From the NCBI GenBank assembly GCA_030430845.1, contig JAUIKE010000020.1:1-64000 (forward strand): a stretch of DNA of 64,000 bases, read 5' to 3'. The notes below the pieces were generated by a model. It had not been told where the DNA came from, did no database searches, and saw nothing but the letters and a program-made list of their open reading frames with translations. Both the position numbers and the translations under genes were made by a program. This DNA comes from Bacteroidia bacterium (GTDB lineage Bacteria; Bacteroidota; Bacteroidia; Chitinophagales; Saprospiraceae). This document shows, in pieces, positions 23,729-32,926 of this stretch. Numbering within the stretch: position 1 is the stretch's first letter; each line of letters opens with the position of its first letter.

Positions 23729-26700
23729 TCACACCTCCGCCGGAGCTGTCTGAACCTCTATCATCGCCCCGGCCAATACAAAATGCACATACGTGTGGAG
23801 CACCTTTTTTCTAAATATTTTTTGAAGGGCCTCATTACACAAATAAAACCAATCGGCCAGCTCCATCGCTTTTTTCACCCACTTCTTATCTTCTCCGCTA
23901 AAGGAGGAATGCTGAATGACGATCAATCCTTGTTCTGTTTCTAGTATCAGATCAACGACCGTTTTAAAAATCCTGCTTTTGTGAAAATGGGTGAGCGGGT
24001 ATTTGCGATAATTGTTTTGGATGTCAAAGGCCTGATGCAAAGACTCCCACCATTTTTCTGCTAATTGAACCATTTCCGTTGGCTCAATGTAATCCTCCAC
24101 TTCATGGTTTTGAATGGTTTCTTCTGCCACCCCAGTAGCATTCTTGGTTTCAAAGTCATGGTGGTAAGCCGTCAGGAAGGCTTTGACAGCTTTGGCGGTT
24201 TGGTAGGGGTTTTCGGGATCTTTTAGCTGAGGGCGGTACCCATATTGTATACTTCCGCTTACCTTTGCACGGATGGGAGTCGTCAGCCGCTCATTTCGCA
24301 AATCGAAATATTGAGATCTGTGAGGTAGTTGCCCGGCCGGGGAGGCCAAAAACTCGATCTGATTTTCTTGCGATTCAAAGGAATCAAAGGTTCGGTCAAA
24401 TGCGAAAATGGCAGTGTCAATCGGTAAGATATCTTCCTTCCACATCCACGGGCTCTCCTGCGTGTCCGGATCTAAAGTCGGATAATCCTCTTTACCTTCG
24501 TGCCAGACCCTGTTAAGCCACTTGCTGGGCTTGGAGGTGGTGGTGAAAACCAGGTAATCCCTGGCCCGGGTGATGCCGACATAAAGCAGCCGGGCTTCCT
24601 CCTGCCGGGCTTGTTCCTCTTTTTCTTTTTGAGCCGGACTTTCCTGAATTCGATCATACAATGGCGTATTTCGGTATTGAAACCCAAAAGGATTGACCCA
24701 ATATCTCAACCATCGATTTCCGAGTATGTTATGTAGGTCTACGTTTTCCGTGGTGCTGACAATATCAGCTCCCCAAACCTCCGCACGAAGCCCCTTTTCG
24801 AGACTGTGGCTAATGACTATCGGCCATTCTAACCCCTTACTTTTATGATAGGTAAGCACATCTACCGCATCCGGGCCTTTACCCGACCCTTGCTTGTCCT
24901 CATCATTCATGCTAAGCTCATTGAGATAGAGCAGAAAGCCTCCAAGGGATGCAGGGGCGTGGAGGCGATTGCAGTTTTCCTCATATTGATTGCTCAACTG
25001 GCGGATGATGTCCACATTATCAAGGCGCTTAGGGGCATTTCCCCAGCTTACAATGACCCGGCGAAGGTCTAGTTCTTCCAGCAGGAGTTCGAGGATCTCT
25101 GTGGTTGACAACTCGATGACTTCTTCACGGATTCGACTTATTTGCCGGATGTACCAATTATCTTCTGCCCAGACTGAGCGACTTTTTCCAGCCTCCTGCT
25201 CCAGAAAGTCGAGCCTGCTTTCGATGATGCTTTCCAGGGCTTGTCCCTGGGCCAGCTTGAGTATTTCGGCAGTGGATAGGGCATCCCTGGGATTCAGGAT
25301 CAGTTTCAGAAAAGCCAGGATGAGCTGGGCTTCTGCTGTTTGTAATAGTCCCGCCCTTGAAATAGAAACCTTGAAACCCGCCTGATAGAGCGCTTCTGCC
25401 ATATCCATACAGTCTTTATTTGAGCGGCACAAAATAGCGACGTCGCCGGCTCTGGCCGGCCGGGCCGATTCTTCTCCTTTGGCCTGGATGAGGGGCGGGG
25501 TTTCCAAAAACTCTCTCAGCGCATGAGCGATGGCGTTTTCATGCCAGGGCTTGCCGGGCTGGCGGCTGCTTTTGCCCTCCGTCTCGAATTTGAAATGCCA
25601 ATGGATGAGGGCATTCGTCATTTCAAGGGGCTCATTTTGATCATTGACGGAGTCAGCATCGGCTACTTTTTTTCTTTTAGGGTACAGAACGACTTGCTCG
25701 GGTGGAATCTGTGGGAATGCCTTGGTGAAAATCGAGTTCGTTGCATACACGATGTCTTCCCTGGACCTCCAGGAATGGGCCTGAATATCTTCCGGGCGAA
25801 TGCCGCCCGTTTGTTGAATAATAGCTTGCATGATCTTAGGGTCTGCTCCCCTGAAACCATAAATAGATTGCTTGGGGTCCCCCACCCAGATCGAATGGCG
25901 GGCAAAGCGGGATAGCTTGAGAAAGATTTCCAACTGAATGGGACTGGTATCCTGGAATTCATCTACCATCAGCAGGTCTAGCTCTTCCTGTAGAATCTGC
26001 TGAACATGAGGGTTGTCCAACAAGTTTTTGATCCTGACCTCCATATCGATGTAGTCGATCAGGCCTCTTTGCTTTTTATATTGATCAAATTCCTGCAAGG
26101 CGTCAATGGCAATGTCAAACATCATTTCCAAAAAAGCTGCTACATCTGCCTGCATATCCGGATGCCGGCTGCATTCAGAGGCAAAATCCTTGATCTCTTC
26201 TACCAGTTCCCTGCTTTTGGCGCCGGGTTTTAACTTGGATAATTTGGCCCATTGCGGCCACTTTAGATAAGATCGGAGTTTGAGCTCCCGTCGAAAAGTT
26301 TTGAGGGTGGCCAGAGCTGATTCAGTGGCTTTGGTTCCGTCTTCGCCCTGAAGAATAGCATCGATGCTTTGATCCAGTAAGTTGTTTAGCTGCTCTTTAA
26401 TTTTTTTCGGATTGTCCTCAAGAGGTCTCCCCATAAATTCTTTGAAACTATCGATCGATCGTTGTTTACTTTCTTCCAGCAGTTCAATGCTAAAGTCGTT
26501 GCTTCGGGCAATGTCCGTCAGGTATTTCACTTCCCGTCGCCAGTCGAAATACTCATTGTCAGTAAGCCCCAGTCGGTCGCAGAGATCTTCCATTTGCATG
26601 ACTCTGGTTTCGGACAAAACGGTCGACAAGGATTGGTTGAATAAAAACTGCTGGTCCTCATCTGCTATAATACTCACTTCAGGTGAAACACCGGATTCAT

Positions 26701-26977
26701 AAGCAAAACGCTTTAGCAACTTGACACCCAGGCCGTGCACGGTGCCGATAAGGGCGTTGGTAAGTTCGTCAGCTTGCTCCGGCATGCCGTTCTCCAATAA
26801 GCGCAGCCGTACCCGCTCCTGGAGTTCGGCGGCTGCTTTGTTGGTGAAGGTCGTGGCAATAATTCCACTAGGGCGTACCCCTTCCTCTAGTAAGCGCACC
26901 ATCTCCGAGGTAAGTCTGTAGGTTTTGCCACTGCCGGCTCCTGCCGATATTATTTTTAGATGGTCAAATGAGTTCAT
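23729..26977 (-). CDS. UvrD/AddA-like DNA helicase with degenerate nuclease motif
   Basis: 1082 aa. Superfamily 1 helicase motifs are complete: Walker A SAGAGSGKT (11-19), TTFTNKAAAELQER, VDEFQDTSP (motif II, near 337), VGDPKQSIYGFRGAD (III), LTYHKSKGLEWPIV (V), LLYVGITRARDYLVF (VI). The C-terminal region (about 950-1082) resembles the RecB/AddA nuclease domain, with FKTVVDLILETEQGLIVI, but the D-x-K that should follow reads Q-H-S (VIQHSSF). It should unwind or translocate on DNA in repair without cutting. AddB, normally adjacent, is not present; the upstream neighbour is a MATE exporter. Confidence 0.85.
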   Translation of the reverse strand: MNSFDHLKIISAGAGSGKTYRLTSEMVRLLEEGVRPSGIIATTFTNKAAAELQERVRLRLLENGMPEQADELTNALIGTVHGLGVKLLKRFAYESGVSPEVSIIADEDQQFLFNQSLSTVLSETRVMQMEDLCDRLGLTDNEYFDWRREVKYLTDIARSNDFSIELLEESKQRSIDSFKEFMGRPLEDNPKKIKEQLNNLLDQSIDAILQGEDGTKATESALATLKTFRRELKLRSYLKWPQWAKLSKLKPGAKSRELVEEIKDFASECSRHPDMQADVAAFLEMMFDIAIDALQEFDQYKKQRGLIDYIDMEVRIKNLLDNPHVQQILQEELDLLMVDEFQDTSPIQLEIFLKLSRFARHSIWVGDPKQSIYGFRGADPKIMQAIIQQTGGIRPEDIQAHSWRSREDIVYATNSIFTKAFPQIPPEQVVLYPKRKKVADADSVNDQNEPLEMTNALIHWHFKFETEGKSSRQPGKPWHENAIAHALREFLETPPLIQAKGEESARPARAGDVAILCRSNKDCMDMAEALYQAGFKVSISRAGLLQTAEAQLILAFLKLILNPRDALSTAEILKLAQGQALESIIESRLDFLEQEAGKSRSVWAEDNWYIRQISRIREEVIELSTTEILELLLEELDLRRVIVSWGNAPKRLDNVDIIRQLSNQYEENCNRLHAPASLGGFLLYLNELSMNDEDKQGSGKGPDAVDVLTYHKSKGLEWPIVISHSLEKGLRAEVWGADIVSTTENVDLHNILGNRWLRYWVNPFGFQYRNTPLYDRIQESPAQKEKEEQARQEEARLLYVGITRARDYLVFTTTSKPSKWLNRVWHEGKEDYPTLDPDTQESPWMWKEDILPIDTAIFAFDRTFDSFESQENQIEFLASPAGQLPHRSQYFDLRNERLTTPIRAKVSGSIQYGYRPQLKDPENPYQTAKAVKAFLTAYHHDFETKNATGVAEETIQNHEVEDYIEPTEMVQLAEKWWESLHQAFDIQNNYRKYPLTHFHKSRIFKTVVDLILETEQGLIVIQHSSFSGEDKKWVKKAMELADWFYLCNEALQKIFRKKVLHTYVHFVLAGAMIEVQTAPAEV

Positions 26978-27000
26978 TTCTATAACTTAAAAGTTTAAAG

Positions 27001-27043
27001 AGGGGGAATTGGAGCCGACCGCCGGCCGGCTCCAATTCCTCCT
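27001..27043. terminator. Hairpin between the MATE gene and the AddA-like gene
   Basis: A 13-bp perfect stem (27004-27016 / 27027-27039), extended outward with one mismatch. It is 60 bp after the MATE stop and 24 bp before the helicase start (both minus strand), so it is either the MATE terminator or part of the helicase leader. Confidence 0.65.
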
Positions 27044-27102
27044 GCTTTTAAAAGCTTCCGCTGCTGAAAGTTAGTTCAATGCGATCTTTATCGCAAATTG
27101 AA

Positions 27103-28398
27103 TTAATTTAAGGCAAATACGCCTTTTTGCAAAAACCGGACATGAAGAAATACACCTCTTGCTAACATAAAAACGGTAAGGGACAGCCACAATCCGTGAT
27201 TTCCCCAGGGAATGCCCACCGTATAATACAGTAAAAAATAGACGGCAATGGACAAAATCATCATATTCCGCATGGAGCGGGAGGCCGTCAGACCGATGTA
27301 GATGCCGTCCCATATGTAGCAGGGCGTACCGGCAATGGGAAAGATAGCCAGCCAGATCATGAAGTGAGAAGCTGCTTCTAAAACTTCCGCCTCATTAGTG
27401 AACACACGCAGGATCAGATCGCCGAACAAAAGGTAAATAAGGCTGTAACCAACAGCTAGTCCCATTCCCCAAATAAAGGATAAGCGGATTGCTTTGAGGG
27501 TTTTGTCTTTGTCCTGAGCCCCGGTGTATTTTCCCACCAGACTTTCGGAAGCAAAAGCAAAGCCATCAATACCATAGGACATCCAATTGACAAACTGCAA
27601 CAGGATTACATTGGCCGCCAGGACCAATTCTCCACCGACAGAGGATTTGCTGTAGAAAAAACCGAAGGATAAGGTTAGTAAGAAGGTACGCAGGAAAATA
27701 TCGGCATTGATGCTGAGAAAGGATTGCAATTCCTCCCACTTAAAGAGGGCCGAGGCTACCAGGTACTGTAAATAGGATCGGTACCTGAGCCGGAATAAAA
27801 AGATGGCCAGAGCCAGGCTTAAATATTGGGCAACCAAGGTGCCCAGGGCTACCCCGGCAATTTCCATATTAAAGGAATAAACGAGTACGAAGCTGACCAC
27901 AATATTCAGGATATTCCCTACAACTGTAATGATCAAGGGAAAAGTAGCGTTTTGCATGCCGAAAAACCAACCCATGAATGCATACAGGCCTAAGGTAGCC
28001 GGAGCAGCCCATATTCGGATATAGATGTACTGATTAACTAGTTCCTGCTGGTCGGGCCGTACCTGCATCAGGTAATTTCCGGCCTGTGTCAGGGGCCATT
28101 GTAGCAAGATGATCAAAATGCCGATGCCCAATGCAATCAGGGCGGAGCGCCCCATGGTTTGAATGATCGCCTGCTTATCCTGCTTGCCAAATGCCTGGGC
28201 AGTAATGCCCGTGGTGCCCATACGCAAGAAGCCGAAGTTCCAGTATATAAAATTAAAGATCATGGACCCCAGACCGACTGCTCCAATATGAGCGGCGGAC
28301 AACTGCCCCATCAAGGCGGTATCTACCGTACTGAGCAAAGGGACCGAAATATTACTGATGATGTTGGGAATCGCTAGTCTTAAAATTTCTTTATTCAT
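27103..28398 (-). CDS. MATE family efflux transporter (DinF-like)
   Basis: 431 aa with twelve membrane helices in two six-helix halves, the MATE layout. It starts MNKEILRLAIPNIISNISVPLLSTVDTALMGQLS, a typical DinF-branch opening with the conserved helix-1 Asp (VDTALMG). MATE proteins exchange Na+ or H+ for organic cations and toxic metabolites. The DinF branch has been linked to stress and DNA damage, which suits the adjacent helicase gene, though the hairpin between them argues against tight co-expression. Confidence 0.92.
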   Translation of the reverse strand: MNKEILRLAIPNIISNISVPLLSTVDTALMGQLSAAHIGAVGLGSMIFNFIYWNFGFLRMGTTGITAQAFGKQDKQAIIQTMGRSALIALGIGILIILLQWPLTQAGNYLMQVRPDQQELVNQYIYIRIWAAPATLGLYAFMGWFFGMQNATFPLIITVVGNILNIVVSFVLVYSFNMEIAGVALGTLVAQYLSLALAIFLFRLRYRSYLQYLVASALFKWEELQSFLSINADIFLRTFLLTLSFGFFYSKSSVGGELVLAANVILLQFVNWMSYGIDGFAFASESLVGKYTGAQDKDKTLKAIRLSFIWGMGLAVGYSLIYLLFGDLILRVFTNEAEVLEAASHFMIWLAIFPIAGTPCYIWDGIYIGLTASRSMRNMMILSIAVYFLLYYTVGIPWGNHGLWLSLTVFMLARGVFLHVRFLQKGVFALN

Positions 28399-28551
28399 GT
28401 ATCACAAATAAAATCAATATAGCCGTCTTCATGGGAATCGTAAGCTGTAAGAAAAGCGCCATTCAGTGATTTTCCTACTTAAAAAATAAAAATCTATACA
28501 AATGAATATCATAAAAAAGGACTGTGATTTCGCTGGCACAGCATTTTCAAC

Positions 28552-28559
28552 TAAATTTG
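28552..28559 (+). promoter_or_regulatory. Possible -7 box upstream of the Ddl fusion gene
   Basis: TAAATTTG fits TAnnTTTG. If used, the transcript would have a leader of about 240 nt containing the whole nested palindrome at 28601-28777. No clear -33 element is visible. Confidence 0.25.
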
Positions 28560-28600
28560 TCTCCACATTTTTTGTGTAATCGACACCAGGGAAATACAGA

Positions 28601-28777
28601 GTAAAGAATTAGAGGCTGTCTCAAAAGTCCTACGGCCTTTTTCGCCAGCCAATAATATTTCTTTGGGAGGTATTTAATTATCAAAAACGAAGTTTTTGAT
28701 AATTAAATACCTCCCAAAAAGAAAATTATTTGGCGGCGAATAACGACGAAGGAGTTATGAGACGCCCTCTAATTCTA
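28601..28777. repeat. Nested palindromic element in a divergent intergenic region
   Basis: Outer imperfect arms (28601-28630 / 28751-28777) carry AGAGGCTGTCTCA and TGAGACGCCCTCT. Middle arms read CCAATAATATTTCTTT and AAAGAAAATTATTTGG. The centre is a perfect 27-bp-arm palindrome (28662-28688 / 28692-28718) with loop GAA. The MATE gene reads left and the Ddl fusion gene reads right, so no gene ends here. The 28399-28600 stretch beside it shows nothing else. Confidence 0.85.
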
Positions 28778-28805
28778 CATTTTTTTTCCCGGCCATTTGA
28801 AATCT

Positions 28806-31800
28806 ATGAAGGTAAAAGTAGGTATTTTTTTTGGGGGGCCATCCAGAGAGCGTGAAATTTCATTTGCAGGAGGGCGCACAGTATACGACAACTTGAATCA
28901 ATCCTTGTTCGAGGCGATTCCGATATTTGTGGATAGTCGCAAGAACTTTATTTTATTGGATTGGCAATACGTTTACAAAGGCTCAATACGCGATTTTTAT
29001 CCGCCTATTGATCATTTACCTCCTTCCCCTAATGGTTTTCAGATCTACCTGGAAAGTCTTGGCCAGCTCAGTGAAGAACAGCAAGACCGGATCATCCAAA
29101 AAGTAGGCCGCAAGATTAATCCGGATGAATTACCCAACCTGATCAATTTAGCCTTCCTGGCTCTTCACGGAGAATACGGAGAGGACGGTCAGATCCAGCG
29201 GGAGCTGGAAGACCTTCGGATTCCCTATACCGGCAGTGGCATCGAAGCCAGTGAAATTGGCATGGATAAAGCCATTCAAAAGGAATTAATGCTGAAAAAA
29301 GGCTTTGCTGCTCCTAAGGTGCTGGTCTTCCAACGGCAGGAATGGCTGGAAAGAGACATGAGAGGTGCTTATGAGGAAGCGATAGAAAAAGTAGGCTTCC
29401 CGATGGTCATTCGTCCGGCCAATCAGGGGTCTTCCATCGGTGTGTCGATTATCGAACATGATGATTATGATGCTTTCAAGGAATCCGTGAACGGCGCCTT
29501 TTTTAGAGAATATATACCCATCAGCCGCTGGCGATCCGTCAGCCAATACGATAAATTGGAGCACATCCGTCTGCTTACAGATATAAGAGATGGTGTGGGC
29601 TTCCCAATGGATGTTACTTTTGCTGATGAGACCTTCACCATTTTCCATCCGGAACAGTTGTTATCTTTTCTCAATCAAAAAACGGAAGCCTGGGAAGGCA
29701 GTGAAAAGGAAGCTTTCTTGCTGGAAGGCCATCAAAATGAATCAAAGGTCATTGTTGAAGAATTCATTCACGGCAAAGAGTTTTCCTGCATTGTTATTCG
29801 AAATGAAGAGGGCAAGGCGATTGCTTTGCCTCCTACCGAGATCGTTAAAGGGAAAGAGGTTTTTGACTATCGTTCGAAGTACATGCCGGGACTCTCCAGA
29901 AAAGAGACCCCGATCAGTTTACCCACAGAGGACATCGAATCGATTCGACAAGAATGCGAACGCTTGTTTTTGGAATTGGGCTTCCAGACCTACGCCCGCA
30001 TCGACGGCTTTTTTACGGCCAAACAAGAGATATACCTCAACGATCCCAATACCACTTCCGGGATGTTGCCCTCCTCGTTTTTTTTCCATCAGGCAGCAGA
30101 GATCGGACTGAATCCATCTCAATTCCTGACATTCATTATCCGAACCTCTCTACAGGAAAGAGTGGCCGAAAAGCCGGAAGAGGCTTCTTATCAGGCCTTG
30201 TTAGAATACCTTGATGATAAGATCCATTCCTTGAAAGAAGAGGCCATCAAGAAGCAAAAGATCGGAGTTTTCCTGGGAGGTTACTCCTTCGAACGACACA
30301 TTTCCGTTGAAAGTGGCCGGAATATTTTTGAAAAATTATCGAGTTCTGATAAATATGAGCCCATTCCCTTGTTTTTGACGGGCAGTTCCGAAAAAATTGA
30401 ACTTTACCAATTACCCATCAACCTTCTGTTGAAGGACAATGCCGATGATATCCGTGATAAGATCTATCACTGGGCGCCGAATGCGCTGCTGGATAAGATC
30501 AAAGGGGAGTGCAAAGACATCACCCTGAAATACGCTTCAGCTGAGATGGTATTTAAACCGGTGGTGGTAAACCTGGAGGAATTGGGCGATCGCATCGACT
30601 TTGGCTTCATTGCCCTTCACGGCCGTCCGGGTGAAGATGGGCACCTTCAAAGTTTATTCGAAAAAATTGAGCTGCCATACAATGGATCAGGTGTAAAATC
30701 TTCAATGGTTACCATAGATAAGCACCAGACACTTCAAACTTTGAAGAAAAATGGTTTTACCGTAACTGATCAGCTGATTTTGGAAAGGCCGGAATTTATG
30801 GCCGATGAGGAAGCCTTTTACAAAAAAATAGAGCAGTTTTTCAGCTACCCGCTGATCGCCAAGCCGATTGATGACGGATGTAGCTCGGCCGTGAAAGTGA
30901 TCAGGAACCGGCGCGAATTAGCAGCCTATTCCAATTTAATGTTCAATTCGGGAAAGATTAAGGAGGACGAATTGAGGAAAACCCTCAAATTGCGGCCGAA
31001 GGAAGAATTCCCGAATAAAAAGGCCATTCTTTTTGAGGCCCTGATCAATAGCGACGGAGCAAAACATTTTCTGGAAATAACAGGCGGCTTACTGACTCAT
31101 CTGAAGCCTGACGGAACGGTGGTGTACGAGATCTTCGAACCCTCCGAAACACTTGCTTCTGGCGATGTCCTGTCTCTCGAAGAAAAGTTTCTGGCAGGAG
31201 AAGGCCAAAATCTTACGCCGGCCCGGTTTTCACCAGATAAAGAAGATCATCGCTATATTTCCGACCAGGTAAAAGAGGATTTGGAAAAGGTAGCGCGCAT
31301 CCTGAATGTGCAGGGATACGCTCGCATCGATGCCTTTGTTCGGATTTACGATGATAACAGTATTGATACGATTGTGGTGGAGGTAAATTCCTTACCCGGT
31401 ATGACCCCGGCTACCTGCATCTTTCATCAGGCGGCGCTGAGTGAGTATAAACCCTATGATTTTATCGATAAGATTATCGAATATGGAAAACGTCGCTTTG
31501 TTCAGCGGGTATCGATGGCATCAGCAGTTCCCGTAATGGCGGCTGAAGAAGAGGAATCTTCCTTTGAATCAGAAACCTCTACTGAATCCTTTAATACCAA
31601 TGAAACCATGATGAATACCGGCGATGAGCAAGAAATAGTTGATGTACAAGAAGAAGTGCAGGAAACAGAACCCTCTTTTTTCAAAAGGGCTTTGGGCAGT
31701 GTACTGGCTTTTATTAAGTCAGGCTACTTTCTTAGAAATCTGGGTGCGATGGCGGTGGCCGTTTTGTTGTTCTATTTCTTGATCAATACCGGCTTAAGAT

Positions 31801-32540
31801 GGTATACCAATCACGGAGAGCGGATGGCGGTAGAAAATTTTGTGGGGATGGACCTGGATGCGGCCAAAAGGTTGGCACGCGACCGAAGACTGCGGCTCGA
31901 AATCATGGACTCTACCTTCGTTATGGGGCGCCAGCCCAATATTGTGATCGAGCAAACTCCCAGGAGTGGCTCTAGTGTTAAGGAGCGCCGGACGATCTAT
32001 CTGGTGGTGACCAGACGGACGCCACCCAAAGTTACCCTCCCGGACCTGGTAGGGAATTACGATTATTTTCAGTATACCCGCAAACTGGAGTTGATGGAAG
32101 TGAATTATAAGATCAGAGAGAAGATATTCGACCGAAAGCAGGAGGAAAACACCATTTTGTATTGTTATTATAACGATCAAAAAATAACCGAGCAGGATAT
32201 TCAGAGAGGGGTGCAGGTGCCCAAAGGCAGCACCCTGGAGTTTGTAATTACACAGAGAAATACCGGGCGGGTGAATGTGCCGAATCTGGTTTGCATGACA
32301 TACAGTGAAGCACGTTTTATGATCGACAATAACAACCTGGCGGTAGGCCGGGTCGAAACCACCCTTCCGCGAACAGCCTGGGATGAAGCCTACGTTTATC
32401 AACAAGAGCCTGCTTTTAATCCTGGCCGGGAAATTCCGATGGGTACTCAGATCAATATCTATCTGTCACCTACCCGGCCGGCGAATTGCCCGTCCGATGT
32501 ATTGGACGAAGCTAATGACATGGAAGAAGAACAGTTTTAA
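28806..32540 (+). CDS. Double D-alanine-D-alanine ligase-like protein fused to a membrane helix and three PASTA domains
   Basis: 1244 aa from the ATG at 28806. Residues 1-470 and 485-900 are each a full Ddl-like ATP-grasp unit (GIFFGGPSREREISFAGG, ALHGEYGEDGQIQ, RPANQGSSIGVS; then GVFLGGYSFERHISVESG, ALHGRPGEDGHLQ, KPIDDGCSSAVKV). The metal-binding segment is canonical in copy 2 (VEVNSLPGMTP) and altered in copy 1 (LNDPNTTSGMLP). A membrane helix (about 978-998) leads to three PASTA domains (about 1009-1070, 1075-1150, 1157-1222), which elsewhere bind muropeptides. Ligases would lie in the cytoplasm and PASTA in the periplasm, linking precursor synthesis to sensing of the wall. In many Bacteroidota ddl and a PASTA gene are separate neighbours. 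Confidence 0.88.
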   Translation: MKVKVGIFFGGPSREREISFAGGRTVYDNLNQSLFEAIPIFVDSRKNFILLDWQYVYKGSIRDFYPPIDHLPPSPNGFQIYLESLGQLSEEQQDRIIQKVGRKINPDELPNLINLAFLALHGEYGEDGQIQRELEDLRIPYTGSGIEASEIGMDKAIQKELMLKKGFAAPKVLVFQRQEWLERDMRGAYEEAIEKVGFPMVIRPANQGSSIGVSIIEHDDYDAFKESVNGAFFREYIPISRWRSVSQYDKLEHIRLLTDIRDGVGFPMDVTFADETFTIFHPEQLLSFLNQKTEAWEGSEKEAFLLEGHQNESKVIVEEFIHGKEFSCIVIRNEEGKAIALPPTEIVKGKEVFDYRSKYMPGLSRKETPISLPTEDIESIRQECERLFLELGFQTYARIDGFFTAKQEIYLNDPNTTSGMLPSSFFFHQAAEIGLNPSQFLTFIIRTSLQERVAEKPEEASYQALLEYLDDKIHSLKEEAIKKQKIGVFLGGYSFERHISVESGRNIFEKLSSSDKYEPIPLFLTGSSEKIELYQLPINLLLKDNADDIRDKIYHWAPNALLDKIKGECKDITLKYASAEMVFKPVVVNLEELGDRIDFGFIALHGRPGEDGHLQSLFEKIELPYNGSGVKSSMVTIDKHQTLQTLKKNGFTVTDQLILERPEFMADEEAFYKKIEQFFSYPLIAKPIDDGCSSAVKVIRNRRELAAYSNLMFNSGKIKEDELRKTLKLRPKEEFPNKKAILFEALINSDGAKHFLEITGGLLTHLKPDGTVVYEIFEPSETLASGDVLSLEEKFLAGEGQNLTPARFSPDKEDHRYISDQVKEDLEKVARILNVQGYARIDAFVRIYDDNSIDTIVVEVNSLPGMTPATCIFHQAALSEYKPYDFIDKIIEYGKRRFVQRVSMASAVPVMAAEEEESSFESETSTESFNTNETMMNTGDEQEIVDVQEEVQETEPSFFKRALGSVLAFIKSGYFLRNLGAMAVAVLLFYFLINTGLRWYTNHGERMAVENFVGMDLDAAKRLARDRRLRLEIMDSTFVMGRQPNIVIEQTPRSGSSVKERRTIYLVVTRRTPPKVTLPDLVGNYDYFQYTRKLELMEVNYKIREKIFDRKQEENTILYCYYNDQKITEQDIQRGVQVPKGSTLEFVITQRNTGRVNVPNLVCMTYSEARFMIDNNNLAVGRVETTLPRTAWDEAYVYQQEPAFNPGREIPMGTQINIYLSPTRPANCPSDVLDEANDMEEEQF

Positions 32541-32576
32541 AAAAAAATCATTCAAATACTTTAAATAGAAACCCAA

Positions 32577-32879
32577 ATGGACATTAACGTCAAACAGCTT
32601 AAGGAGAAAATGGACCAGAACGAAGAGTTCGTTCTAATCGATGTCCGTGAACCTTATGAACATGAAGAATTTAATATCGAAGGAGAATTGATCCCTTTAG
32701 GTAATTTCCCTGGGGTTATTCCCGAGCTAGAGGATCGCAAAGACAAGGAAATTATTGTGTATTGCCGATCCGGCAGACGAAGCAGCATGGCCCAGCAAAT
32801 GTTGCTCAATGCAGGGTTTAAAACCGTCAGAAACCTGGAAGGGGGCGTGCTGGCCTGGATAGATGAGTATGGAGCCTAG
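32577..32879 (+). CDS. Rhodanese-like domain protein
   Basis: 100 aa, one rhodanese domain: LIDVREPYEHEEFNI, active-site loop CRSGRRSS with the persulfide-forming Cys, and LEGGVLAWIDEYG at the end. Single-domain cytoplasmic rhodaneses carry sulfane sulfur. It follows the Ddl/PASTA gene by 36 bp on the same strand, so it is probably co-transcribed, but no functional link is evident. Confidence 0.92.
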   Translation: MDINVKQLKEKMDQNEEFVLIDVREPYEHEEFNIEGELIPLGNFPGVIPELEDRKDKEIIVYCRSGRRSSMAQQMLLNAGFKTVRNLEGGVLAWIDEYGA

Positions 32880-32883
32880 TGCA

Positions 32884-32926
32884 AAATAAAAAAGGGAGCG
32901 CCCGGGGGGCGCTCCCTTTTTTATTT
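32884..32926. terminator. Bidirectional terminator (rhodanese / SPOR gene)
   Basis: 20-bp perfect arms (32884-32903 / 32907-32926), loop GGG, A-run, GGGAGCGCCC, T-run. It lies between convergent genes; the right arm covers two bases of the SPOR gene stop. Confidence 0.92.
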
